This document shows, piece by piece, positions 6,761-13,797 of a stretch of 31,621 bases of DNA. The position numbers were made by a program, and so were the translations under genes. Below the pieces are notes generated by a model that ran no database searches, was not told the DNA's origin, and saw nothing but the letters and a program-made list of their open reading frames with translations. Origin of the DNA: a virus. How positions within the stretch are numbered: the first letter of the stretch is position 1; each line of letters begins with the position of its first letter. The DNA is taken from the IMG/VR virus record IMGVR_UViG_3300020373_000133, positions 1-31,621 of that record; one strand, 5' to 3'.

Positions 6761-6965
6761 ACATCATAAGAAAAAAATGAATGATTCTAAGTGGAGAAAG
6801 TTGAGTAATATTCGTAGAGCTCTACGTAGACATATGGAAGCTAATGACGGAGATATACCAGATTGGTTTATTGAAAACCACTATTCCGATTCTGGTAGAT
6901 ATAAGAGAAAAATTAATGTTAAAGAAAAATCAAAAAAATCTAAGTTTAGGAAAATAAATGTTTGA
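6747..6965 (+). CDS. Basic 72-residue hypothetical protein
   Basis: Very basic at both ends (MPRSKHHKKKMNDSKWRK and KEKSKKSKFRKINV) with a middle segment GDIPDWFIENHY. It may bind nucleic acid by charge, but no fold is recognised. It overlaps the genes on both sides (6747-6760 and 6958-6965). The purine-rich sequence just before the start (GAGGAAAAAA) can serve as a ribosome site. Confidence 0.6.
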   Translation: MPRSKHHKKKMNDSKWRKLSNIRRALRRHMEANDGDIPDWFIENHYSDSGRYKRKINVKEKSKKSKFRKINV

Positions 6966-7044
6966 ATTTATAGTAGTTTGTTTGTTGGCATATATTGCAT
7001 TTAAATTGTGGGATAATGATTATAAAAACACACCAAAGTTTTAA
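6958..7044 (+). CDS. 28-residue single-membrane-segment miniprotein
   Basis: The frame ATG 6958 to TAA 7042-7044 encodes MFEFIVVCLLAYIAFKLWD plus a short polar tail. Residues 2-17 are a plausible membrane helix. It overlaps the gene before it and shares its last base with the ATG of the deformylase gene (TAATG at 7044), as its neighbours do. Its short length keeps confidence moderate. Confidence 0.45.
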   Translation: MFEFIVVCLLAYIAFKLWDNDYKNTPKF

Positions 7045-7697
7045 TGACAAAAATAATTAATTGTTTCAAAGAAGATAATCCAGTTATAAATAAAAAACTG
7101 AGAAAGGTTACAATAGATGAAGGACTACATATTGCGAAAGATTTATTCAACATCCTCGCAGAACGGAAGGATGGTATTGGTCTTGCAGCTAACCAAGTGG
7201 GTATTGACGCCGCTGTTGCTGTGGTTAATGTTAGGGAGCCACTTATATTAATTAATCCTGTTATTAAAGAACAATGGGATGAAATTTCTTATTATGAAGG
7301 TTGCTTATCATATAAAGGTAAGGGAGTTGATACTAAAAGATTTAAGAATATAGTTATACATACTGAACAAGAAGAATGTGATTGGTATTTTAGTGGAGTA
7401 GATAACCCAACTAAAGGTAAAGGTAGTTGGGAACAAGAACAAAATATAAAAAAAGATAATGAATTAAGATTACTAGAATCTATTTGTGTCCAACACGAAA
7501 TAGACCATTTGAATGGAGTTACAATAATGGATAGAGAACATAAACTAGAACCTATTAAAGTTAAACAGAAATGGGGAAGAAATGAAATTGTCGGAATTAC
7601 GGATGGTGAAACTTATAAAGAAATTAAATACAAAAAAGCTAAACCACTTATAGATAGTGGTAAATGGGAAATCTATATTGGAGGACCTATAACTTAA
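7044..7697 (+). CDS. def: Peptide deformylase with insertion and C-terminal extension
   Basis: Removes the formyl group from the N-terminal Met of new proteins, using an active-site metal at the ribosome exit. All three family motifs are intact: GIGLAANQVG (44-53), EGCLS (85-89, metal ligand Cys87) and QHEIDH (150-155, metal ligands His151 and His155, catalytic Glu152). The gap between Cys87 and His151 is 64 residues, about 20 more than the 42 in the E. coli enzyme, because of an inserted Gly/Lys/Glu-rich stretch near 112-140 (GVDNPTKGKGSWEQEQN). About 45 residues follow the usual end of the catalytic core, containing EIKYKKAKPLIDSGKWEI, which I do not recognise. Phage deformylases are known from marine phages, where they are thought to help translate phage or photosystem proteins. 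The ATG overlaps the previous stop. Confidence 0.9.
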   Translation: MTKIINCFKEDNPVINKKLRKVTIDEGLHIAKDLFNILAERKDGIGLAANQVGIDAAVAVVNVREPLILINPVIKEQWDEISYYEGCLSYKGKGVDTKRFKNIVIHTEQEECDWYFSGVDNPTKGKGSWEQEQNIKKDNELRLLESICVQHEIDHLNGVTIMDREHKLEPIKVKQKWGRNEIVGITDGETYKEIKYKKAKPLIDSGKWEIYIGGPIT

Positions 7698-8119
7698 TGT
7701 TTGACAAAACAATAAAACTTACAGGAGAATATCCAAGTGATTTTAAACCAACAATGTCGGTAATGGAAATTCAGAAACACTTTAGTGCATATGAATTTCA
7801 TGACGCAAGAATGTTAGATGGATCAAAATGGGAATATACAAAAGAACATGAAGGTGATTTAGTTGTATTTAATGCTAATGTATTGATGCCTAATTATGGT
7901 AAAGTATGGTTTGGTGATTTAAATCTTACAGAAGATTATAAAACATTGAAAAAAATAGCGGAATCTTTAAATACAATTCTCTATATATTATGGGAGATGG
8001 ACGCGAGATTTGGAGAAGAAAATAAACCGATTAATGAATTGTTTGATAAAGCAGTATGGAATACTGAAGAAGAAAAACCAACTAATGAGTGGTATAGAAA
8101 GAAAGTTTCTAATAGATGA
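7697..8119 (+). CDS. Hypothetical 140-residue protein
   Basis: I choose ATG 7697, which overlaps the deformylase stop as TAATG; an in-frame ATG at 7664 lies inside that gene. The protein begins MFDKTIKLTGEYPSDFKP and contains YEFHDARMLDGSKWEYTK, DLVVFNANVLMPNYGKVWFG and YILWEMDARFGEE. It appears soluble and mixed alpha/beta. The FNANVL...KVWFGDLNLT portion looks like paired beta strands. No family or active-site motif is recognised. It overlaps guaB by ATGA at 8116, so it is translated with the enzyme genes. Confidence 0.7.
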   Translation: MFDKTIKLTGEYPSDFKPTMSVMEIQKHFSAYEFHDARMLDGSKWEYTKEHEGDLVVFNANVLMPNYGKVWFGDLNLTEDYKTLKKIAESLNTILYILWEMDARFGEENKPINELFDKAVWNTEEEKPTNEWYRKKVSNR

Positions 8120-9504
8120 GTAAATTATTAGCATATGATGATGTAAATATTGTTCCTAAATATTCAGAGTTGGTTTCTCGTAAAAGAGTTAATTTAAATA
8201 CTAAGTTAACAAAGACTTTAAATATTAAAATACCTATAGTATCTTCACCAATGGATACTGTAACTGAATATGATATGGCTTTGGAAATGATGAGTTTGGG
8301 TGGTGTTGGAGTTATACATCGTTTTATGAGCATTAAAGAACAATCTGATATAGTAAAAAAGTTAAATTTAAATAAAAAATTATGGGGTCAGTTTATATCA
8401 GAAAATGTAACTTTAGAGAATGAAGTAGATTCTATGTTTGCTTATGCAGGCACAATAATTGGTTCCAAAACTAAACCACTTGAGGAGTATACATTAAAAG
8501 AATGGAAATTTTTATTGGATGAAACATTAGATAATCATCCAATTACATTACATCTAAGTGCTACCAGGTCTTATTATAGGAAAATATTTAAACTAAAGTT
8601 TGGACATGATGTAGATCTTGATTACTTTGACGTACATAAACGACAGATAGATCTTAATTCTATAAAGGTAAGTAAACAGAAATTAAAACTTATAAAAGAC
8701 TTTTATAAAAGTATGAAAAGTTTACAAGAAAATATAAGTAAATTACCAATATGTGCCGCAATAGGTGTTAAAGGAGATTATTTAGAAAGGGCTGAAGAAT
8801 TAGTCAAAAATGGGTGTAATGTGTTACTTATAGATGTAGCGCATGGACATCATAAATATGTAGGAGAAGCCATTGAAGAAATCAAAACCAAGTTATCAGG
8901 AGTTGAAGTCATTGCGGGATCAGTTGCAACAGCAGAAGCGACTGAATACTTATGTGAAAAAGGAGCGGACTCGATTAGAGTCGGAATTGGAAATGGATCG
9001 TTATGTGAAACGAGAATTAGAACGGGTGTCGGAATCCCTCAAGTGTCTGCTATCCGTGATTGCGTCGCCGTTGCTGATGATTTTAGCACTCCCGTTATTG
9101 CTGATGGTGGTGTTCGCGATATTGGGGATGTGTGTAAAGGACTTGGTTGTGGGGCTGATACGATTATGTTGGGTTCCCTTTTATCTGGTACAAAAGAAAG
9201 TCCAGGAGAAATTGAAAAAGTAGGCAAATGGCCTAATGAACAGTTATATAAAAAATATAGAGGTTCCGCATCATTGGACTCTAAAAAATCAAGAGGTGAT
9301 AATAAAAATGTCGAAGGAAATCACAAAGTCATTCCCTATAAAGGGAAAGTCAAAAGAATCCTTAGAGATATACAAGAGGGACTTTGTAGTGCTTTCAGCT
9401 ATGTTGGTGCTAACAATATTTCTGAGTATCATTCTAAAGTAGAATTAATAGAGGTGACAAGTGCGGGAAATATTGAAGGAAAACCACACTTACTAGATAC
9501 TTAA
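8116..9504 (+). CDS. guaB: IMP dehydrogenase / GMP reductase family enzyme lacking CBS domains
   Basis: A 462-residue TIM-barrel enzyme that would convert IMP to XMP (or GMP to IMP if a reductase). It starts with YDDVNIVPKYSELVSR, then PIVSSPMDTVTE and GGVGVIHRF; after residue ~206 come AAIGVKGDYLERAEELV, LLIDVAHGHH, AGSVATAEA, the catalytic loop GIGNGSLCETRIRTGVGIPQ with Cys297, VIADGGVRDIGD and a late PYKGKVKRILRDIQEGL...SYVGA. Residues about 84-206 occupy the CBS (Bateman) position but show no CBS pattern; they are Lys-rich and unrecognised. The segment ILRDIQEGLCSAFSYVGA and the poorly matching flap (YRGSAS) lean toward GMP reductase, the DVAHGHH and AAIGVKGD parts toward dehydrogenase, so the reaction direction is unsettled. 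It overlaps the previous gene by ATGA. Confidence 0.88.
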   Translation: MSKLLAYDDVNIVPKYSELVSRKRVNLNTKLTKTLNIKIPIVSSPMDTVTEYDMALEMMSLGGVGVIHRFMSIKEQSDIVKKLNLNKKLWGQFISENVTLENEVDSMFAYAGTIIGSKTKPLEEYTLKEWKFLLDETLDNHPITLHLSATRSYYRKIFKLKFGHDVDLDYFDVHKRQIDLNSIKVSKQKLKLIKDFYKSMKSLQENISKLPICAAIGVKGDYLERAEELVKNGCNVLLIDVAHGHHKYVGEAIEEIKTKLSGVEVIAGSVATAEATEYLCEKGADSIRVGIGNGSLCETRIRTGVGIPQVSAIRDCVAVADDFSTPVIADGGVRDIGDVCKGLGCGADTIMLGSLLSGTKESPGEIEKVGKWPNEQLYKKYRGSASLDSKKSRGDNKNVEGNHKVIPYKGKVKRILRDIQEGLCSAFSYVGANNISEYHSKVELIEVTSAGNIEGKPHLLDT

Positions 9505-9524
9505 ATAAAAATCGGAGTGCGTTT

Positions 9525-9671
9525 ATGTTAGATGTGGAAAATTTAATTGAGTTGTTAAGAGAAGCAATAGAAGAACAAGAGTGGCAAATAGTAGAACAAG
9601 TATTAGAAAAATTGACAGAAGAATTGGACAATCCGTTTGATGAATATCAAGAAAATGAATTGGATTGGTAA
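9525..9671 (+). CDS. Acidic 48-residue protein
   Basis: ATG 9525 to TAA 9669-9671, preceded by CGGAG at about 10 bases. The sequence, MLDVENLIELLREAIEEQEW then VLEKLTEELDNPFDEYQE, is strongly acidic and predicted as two amphipathic helices. From memory it resembles very small acidic proteins seen in T4-like cyanophages. The role is unknown; it fills the gap between guaB and the cold-shock gene. Confidence 0.55.
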   Translation: MLDVENLIELLREAIEEQEWQIVEQVLEKLTEELDNPFDEYQENELDW

Positions 9672-9698
9672 TAGTAAAAGAGTAATATAGGAAATAAA

Positions 9699-9908
9699 AT
9701 GAATACAGGTACAGTAAAATGGTTTGATGCTAAAAAAGGTTACGGTTTCGTAGCAGATTCAGCATCGACTGATACAGATTACTTTGTGCATTTCTCCGAA
9801 ATTCAAACAGATGGCTTTAGGACTTTAGAAGAAGGTCAAAAAGTTACGTTTGAAATCGGTGAAGGTGACAAAGGTCCAGTAGCTAAAAACGTTACAACAA
9901 CGGACTAA
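9699..9908 (+). CDS. Cold-shock protein (CspA family)
   Basis: A 69-residue single OB-fold protein that binds single-stranded RNA or DNA and melts RNA structure. It has the family start ([16 protein letters not shown]), RNP1 KGYGFV (13-18) and RNP2 YFVHF (28-32), the conserved EGQKVTFEI, and an ending GPVAKNV. The length is that of CspA. A weak ribosome site (AGGAA) precedes the ATG. It lies 7 bases upstream of the tmRNA, so the two are very likely in one transcript or the tmRNA is processed from it. An RNA chaperone next to tmRNA fits a translation-support role. Confidence 0.95.
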   Translation: MNTGTVKWFDAKKGYGFVADSASTDTDYFVHFSEIQTDGFRTLEEGQKVTFEIGEGDKGPVAKNVTTTD

Positions 9909-9915
9909 GTAATAT

Positions 9916-10352
9916 GGGGCGGACAGGTTTCGACTGGTGTTATTTGATAATAGAGTGCAACAGAGTTTGAGTAGACTCGTGAAAAAAGACTCACAAACCC
10001 AAAATGGCGATAAATCGCTACAAGGGTTGGAAATTGATTGGCATTTAGCCAATACAGAACGGATGTTTGACGTTTTCGTTGAACCCGTGATGGATTCTCA
10101 ACCAACTTACGCTTACGCATAAGTTCTTGGGTTGTCTAACACCCGAGCATAAAATAAGTTAGACAAACGGTGGTTTCGTTGGATTACTACCTATTTGAAA
10201 TCCAACCCTGAGCAACACAGAGATATGTTGTCGTAGTTGAGAAACGAACTCAATGGTGTTTTGTTGATTTTAACCGATTAGAAATCAAATAAGTTGTGAA
10301 TGACTTTATATTAAAGACAGACAGGACGGGAGTTCGAATCTCCCCCGCTCCA
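9916..10352 (+). ncRNA. ssrA: Phage tmRNA
   Basis: Transfer-messenger RNA, which frees stalled ribosomes and adds a degradation tag. The tRNA-like ends are clear: acceptor GGGGCGG (9916-9922) with CCGCTCC (10345-10351), discriminator A10352, T-stem GGGAG/CTCCC (10328-10332, 10340-10344) with loop TTCGAAT, and the signature GGTTTCGACTGG near the 5' end. CCA is not encoded. The tag frame ends at TAA 10120-10122, and the tag ends QPTYAYA. The resume codon is either GCC 10048 (24-residue tag, starting ANTER) or AAT 10051 (23 residues; upstream TAGCC resembles E. coli TAGTC). The ending TACGCTTACGCATAA lines up with the E. coli TACGCTTTAGCAGCTTAA but gives YAYA rather than YALAA. The 437-base length is long for this RNA. 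SmpB and the tagging machinery would come from the host. Confidence 0.95.
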
Positions 10353-10396
10353 CAAAAAAGGTTATGAAAATAATGGTAAAACATAATTTTAAAACA

Positions 10397-10404
10397 TATT
10401 TATA
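10397..10404 (+). promoter_or_regulatory. TATTTATA motif before the 3D-domain gene
   Basis: The octamer TATTTATA lies 21 bases before ATG 10426, in the gap after the tmRNA. The same octamer precedes other genes of the late part of the window (14114, 14146, 27252, 31393). It is the reverse complement of the T4 late promoter TATAAATA, so its orientation is ambiguous. On the + strand the overlapping TATATAAAATA also resembles a T4 late box. Confidence 0.35.
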
Positions 10405-10425
10405 TAAAATAACGGGAAAGTAAGA

Positions 10426-10962
10426 ATGCATAAACTAATTGATTCAACTAGTGTATTGGCACTTATCCTTTTGATAACTTTTTCAAATGGATTTATTTCA
10501 GTCAATATATTAGAAAAAAATAAGAGATATTATAACTCTTTAATAGAAACTATTAAAGAGGAAAATGTTGCATTAACTGAAACTCTAACAGAGTTAAAAA
10601 GTGAAGGAATGGACGTGACTGTAACTATGTACCAACCTGTTCGTTTGCAAACTGATTCTACACCGAACATTCTCGCAGATGGAACGCGTATTAGGACGGA
10701 AGATGCGTCCAATTATAAATTTATAGCGGTGAGTAGAAATCTTTTGGAACGATGGGGTGGTTGGTTAAATTACGGCGATTTTGTTTTACTTAAAGGTACA
10801 GAACATAAAGATGGTGTATATCAAGTTAGAGATACAATGAATAAACGTTGGGTTAATCGTATAGATATTCTAGAATCTGTTAGTGTTAAACCATATAAAT
10901 TTGAAAAGGCTAAAATACATAAAACAGATTTAGTACATTTTAATAAAGTGAGTAATGAATAA
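10426..10962 (+). CDS. Membrane-anchored 3D-domain protein, putative murein-lytic enzyme
   Basis: A 178-residue protein. Residues 7-28 are an N-terminal membrane anchor or uncleaved signal (VLALILLITFSNGFISVNIL), followed by a short coiled coil (30-60) and a C-terminal double-psi barrel of the '3D' type (65-150): VTMYQPV, ADGTRI with Asp85, AVSRNLL, GWLNYGDFVLL with Asp118, GVYQVRDTMN with Asp136, and RIDIL with Asp147. These Asp residues match the three-aspartate idea of the family, which includes MltA-like lytic transglycosylases. It would act on peptidoglycan from the inner membrane or periplasm, as an endolysin (signal-anchor type) or during entry. No other lysin is visible in the window. 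Substrate and catalysis are inferred. Confidence 0.72.
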   Translation: MHKLIDSTSVLALILLITFSNGFISVNILEKNKRYYNSLIETIKEENVALTETLTELKSEGMDVTVTMYQPVRLQTDSTPNILADGTRIRTEDASNYKFIAVSRNLLERWGGWLNYGDFVLLKGTEHKDGVYQVRDTMNKRWVNRIDILESVSVKPYKFEKAKIHKTDLVHFNKVSNE

Positions 10963-10975
10963 TTAAGGTTGTTGA

Positions 10976-11845
10976 ATGATAAGTTATATCGGTGGTAAAA
11001 ACCGTATGGCTAAATGGATTGGGAATTATATTCCTAATGATATAGAAACATATGTAGAAGTTTTTGGTGGGGCATTTTGGGTATATGTCAATGGACAGGT
11101 ACATAAAAAACCCATTTTAAAAAATGTTATATATAATGATTTTAATAGATATATGACAAATTTATTTGCGTGTTGTAGAAATCCACAAGAATTTTTAAAG
11201 TCAATGGATGAAATTGTTGCACAAAATTCTGATTTATTCTATCAATATAAAACAGATGTATTTGAAAATAAAAATATTAAAGATATAGAAATACCAGATT
11301 ATGATTATGGTATGAAATATGCCTATATAGTTACACAAATATTTTCAGGGTTAAATCCAGAAAAAGGTAAATTTATAGATTTAAAAGGAAAGTATAGTTC
11401 TAAATTTGATGCATTTAGAAGAAGATTAAAAAATCCTGCGGTTATAGAAAAATTAAATAAAATAACTAATGTTGAAAATATGGATTGTGAAGAAGTTATT
11501 AAAAAATATGATAGTCCTAAAACATATTTTTATGTAGATCCACCTTATTGGAAAACAGAAAATTATTATTCATTACATGATTTTGATACAGATGATCATA
11601 AAAGATTAGCTGATGTATTAAAAAATATAGAAGGTAGATTTAGTTTGTCATATTATGATTTTGAGCAATTACATGATTGGTTTCCAGAAGATGAATATGA
11701 GTGGGAATTAAAAGATTTTGTAAAACCAGCTTCTGCACAAAAAGGCAAAAGCCAAAATAAAGGAACAGAGTTATTGATTATGAATTATCAATTAGAAAAT
11801 AAAAAAGAAAAAGTTAAAAATATAGAACATAAGTTTTGGAGTTAA
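10976..11845 (+). CDS. Dam-like D12-class N6-adenine DNA methyltransferase
   Basis: A 289-residue protein that would transfer a methyl group from SAM to adenine N6 in a short DNA site. The N-terminus SYIGGKNRMAKWI is the usual start of the D12 class, YVEVFGGAFWVYV is the SAM-binding motif (FxGxG variant, FGGAF), and the catalytic motif is DPPY (188-191) in YFYVDPPYWKTENYY. The middle region (INDF-like NVIYNDFNRYMTNLF) also fits the class. The target could be GATC, but GATC sites are still common in this window and the specificity is not proved. Possible roles are protection from host or phage nucleases (including the endonuclease-like gene at 4217) or marking of replication. The gene starts 13 bases after the previous stop. 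Confidence 0.88.
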   Translation: MISYIGGKNRMAKWIGNYIPNDIETYVEVFGGAFWVYVNGQVHKKPILKNVIYNDFNRYMTNLFACCRNPQEFLKSMDEIVAQNSDLFYQYKTDVFENKNIKDIEIPDYDYGMKYAYIVTQIFSGLNPEKGKFIDLKGKYSSKFDAFRRRLKNPAVIEKLNKITNVENMDCEEVIKKYDSPKTYFYVDPPYWKTENYYSLHDFDTDDHKRLADVLKNIEGRFSLSYYDFEQLHDWFPEDEYEWELKDFVKPASAQKGKSQNKGTELLIMNYQLENKKEKVKNIEHKFWS

Positions 11846-11848
11846 ATT

Positions 11849-12634
11849 ATGGTTACACTTACAACTGATCAAATTGTAGAAAGATACAAAGAGTTAATGG
11901 AAATGGTAGAAACTCATTTAGAGGGGGAAACTCTCGAAGGAGTTAAATCTATCATTAGCCATTTTGAAAATAGATTAATGGAAGCACCAGCTTCAGGTAG
12001 ATTAGATTACCACAATTGTTTCGTTGGTGGATTTTTAGATCATACCGTTAGAGTTGCTACAACTGCATTAAAGGTAAAGAAACAATTTGAGGATTTGGGA
12101 GTTGAAGTACAACATCCAGATTCGGATGTTTTTTTAGCTGCTATGTTTCATGACTGGGGAAAACTTGGTGATTTAGATACACCATATTATAAAGAACAGG
12201 ATTCAGAATGGCATCGTAATAAGCTTGGAGAATTTTATAAACATAATGAAATTGGAGAATATATGTCTGTAACAGATAGGTCTTTATGGATACTTCAACA
12301 GTTTAATGTTAATGTAAGTACTGAAGTTTGGAAAGCAATTAAAATGTCGGATGGAATGTTTGATGCTGGAAATGAGCAGTATTATAGAAAACCTTCAGCT
12401 ACCAGAAATGTATTACATTATATAGTACATATGGGAGATTGGATGGCAACGGTTGCAGAAAAACAACATCATGTTCAAGGTGAAGTAAAACAAAAAGAAA
12501 AAGAAGAAGAATCTATTGAGAAGTTTAAAGAGCAAATGGAAACTACTAATGAGGTATTATCTGCAACGGAAGAAACTCAAGTTTCAGGTGATAGAGCTAA
12601 AGAACTTTTTGAAGAATTATTTGGAGATAACTAA
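11849..12634 (+). CDS. HD-domain metal-dependent phosphohydrolase
   Basis: A 261-residue protein with the HD pattern: His65 (FLDHTVRVA), His101-Asp102 (AAMFHDWGKLGD), His132 in YKHNEIGEYM, and a later MGDWM that could supply the last Asp. HD proteins hydrolyse phosphate esters of nucleotides or nucleic acids with two metal ions. The substrate cannot be deduced; nucleotide salvage or second-messenger hydrolysis are both possible. Residues 205-261 are a Glu/Lys-rich tail outside the domain. It starts 3 bases after the methylase stop and overlaps the next ATG by one base (TAATG). Confidence 0.8.
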   Translation: MVTLTTDQIVERYKELMEMVETHLEGETLEGVKSIISHFENRLMEAPASGRLDYHNCFVGGFLDHTVRVATTALKVKKQFEDLGVEVQHPDSDVFLAAMFHDWGKLGDLDTPYYKEQDSEWHRNKLGEFYKHNEIGEYMSVTDRSLWILQQFNVNVSTEVWKAIKMSDGMFDAGNEQYYRKPSATRNVLHYIVHMGDWMATVAEKQHHVQGEVKQKEKEEESIEKFKEQMETTNEVLSATEETQVSGDRAKELFEELFGDN

Positions 12635-12900
12635 TGTTAGTAGAAATATTATTAGGAGTTTTTATTATAGCGTCTATAATTGAAGGATATGTAATTTGGA
12701 ATATGATGAAGAAAGTAGAACGATTGGAAGATTGGATAGAAACGTATACAGAAAAAATTTATGGAGCTTATAGTGAAATGCAATTATTAGATGATAGAGG
12801 AGTATTTGAGGCGGATGATGAAGTAGGGGATGTATTTAGTCAATTAAAAGATGTTACACAACAATTAAGTCAAGAAGGGGTAGAAGAAGATGCCAGTTAA
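12634..12900 (+). CDS. Small membrane-anchored acidic protein
   Basis: 88 residues: one N-terminal membrane helix (2-25, VEILLGVFIIASIIEGYVIW), then an amphipathic segment MMKKVERLEDWIETYTEKIY and an acidic stretch GVFEADDEVGDVFSQLKDV. From memory the FEADDEVG segment recurs in a small protein beside the late sigma gene in T4-like cyanophages. The function is unknown. It overlaps gp55 by 11 bases. Confidence 0.72.
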   Translation: MLVEILLGVFIIASIIEGYVIWNMMKKVERLEDWIETYTEKIYGAYSEMQLLDDRGVFEADDEVGDVFSQLKDVTQQLSQEGVEEDAS

Positions 12901-13609
12901 GAAAAAGAAGAAAAGTAAAATATATTTTGGGCAAAAAACTGAAGATGCAATTATTAGATATAATAAATGCGATAAACAACATATTAAAAATAGAATTTAT
13001 GAAGAACACATAGATGCGGCTTTTAATAAGTTAGCTGAAAATTTAATTCATACATTTAAATTTTATTATTTTGATGTACCATTAACAGATGTAAAACATG
13101 AAGTTGTAGCATTTCTATTAATGAATATGCATAAGTATGTACCAGAGAAAGGTAAGGCATTTTCATATTTCAGTATTGTTGGTAAGAATTGGTTAATATT
13201 ACATAATAATAATAATTACAAAAAAATGAAACAACATACAGCATTAGATGTATTAGATTTTAAAAGAAATATAGGTATGGAAGAAGCTAATAAAGAGGAG
13301 ATTGAATATTATAATGATTTTGTAGAACAAATGGTAAATTATTGGGAAAATAATTTAAATAATTTTTTTAAGAGAAAAAAAGATTTAAATGTAGCTTATT
13401 CTGTTTTAGAGTTATTTAAAAGACGATCAACTTTGGAAAACTTTAATAAGAAAGCTTTATATATCTTGGTTCGTGAAATGACAGGTTCTAATACTCAACA
13501 TATTACTAGAATTGTAAATCAAATGAAACAACAGTATTTACTTTTAAATACAGAATATCAAAAAGATGGTACTATAGATACATCTAATACGGGATCTATA
13601 TTTGCATAA
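12890..13609 (+). CDS. 55: T4 gp55-like late-transcription sigma factor
   Basis: A 239-residue protein that would replace host sigma factor on RNA polymerase and direct it to late promoters. Segments match what I remember of cyanophage gp55: IYFGQKTEDAIIRYN, AAFNKLAENLIHTFKFYYFD, DVKHEVVAFLLMNMHKY, KAFSYFSIVGKNWLILHNNN. The last is the sigma-like core-binding and -10 region. The end is less conserved. It is the last + strand gene before a terminator, at the junction with the late tail module. No gp33 or gp45 homologue is in the window. The gene starts with MPVKKKKK inside the upstream gene. Confidence 0.82.
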   Translation: MPVKKKKKSKIYFGQKTEDAIIRYNKCDKQHIKNRIYEEHIDAAFNKLAENLIHTFKFYYFDVPLTDVKHEVVAFLLMNMHKYVPEKGKAFSYFSIVGKNWLILHNNNNYKKMKQHTALDVLDFKRNIGMEEANKEEIEYYNDFVEQMVNYWENNLNNFFKRKKDLNVAYSVLELFKRRSTLENFNKKALYILVREMTGSNTQHITRIVNQMKQQYLLLNTEYQKDGTIDTSNTGSIFA

Positions 13610-13622
13610 TTAACTTATATAA

Positions 13623-13720
13623 ATGATAATGAGATTCAGTCTCACTATCATCATAATTAAAGATTCAACCGATTTTTAGTTTCCACTAATAGACAGACTT
13701 AAAAACAACCGAATCTTTAA
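13623..13720 (+). ncRNA. Candidate structured RNA (3'UTR of gp55 or a small RNA)
   Basis: There are two hairpins. The first (13623-13651) has arms ATGATA-A-TGAG and CTCA-C-TATCAT with one mismatch around loop ATTCAGT. The second is a 64-base element with a perfect 10-base closing stem TTAAAGATTC (13657-13666) with GAATCTTTAA (13711-13720); inside, TTTTTAG (13673-13679) can pair with CTTAAAAA with one bulged base. Three bases later comes a strong terminator. No known RNA family is recognised. It may be a stable 3' end of the sigma-factor message or an independent RNA. Confidence 0.4.
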
Positions 13721-13722
13721 AC

Positions 13723-13754
13723 AAAAAAAGGGAAGTATTTACTTCCCTTTTTTT
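13723..13754 (+). terminator. Bidirectional Rho-independent terminator
   Basis: A perfect 14-base inverted repeat, AAAAAAAGGGAAGT (13723-13736) with ACTTCCCTTTTTTT (13741-13754), and a four-base loop ATTT. The T run on + and the A run on - let it stop transcription from both sides: gp55 on + and the small reverse-strand gene on -. Confidence 0.92.
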
Positions 13755-13797
13755 ACATCTAATAGGCATAGGCATACCTATCAAAATATTCCACTGC

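Noticed and set aside
8365-8735. Intein or intron in guaB
   Set aside because: The unknown segment sits exactly where CBS domains normally lie, and there is no Cys/Ser start or His-Asn end of an intein; the reading frame is continuous without intron signs.
8873-9223. Second-frame open reading frame inside guaB with a coiled-coil and hydrophobic run
   Set aside because: It overlaps the strongly conserved catalytic part of guaB in the +1 frame, begins at TTG and has no ribosome site; the lack of stops follows from the local rise in G+C. Kept only as a note in the composition finding.
9825-10122. Small frames on both strands across the csp end and tmRNA
   Set aside because: They lie within a clear tmRNA; only the short tag frame is meaningful.
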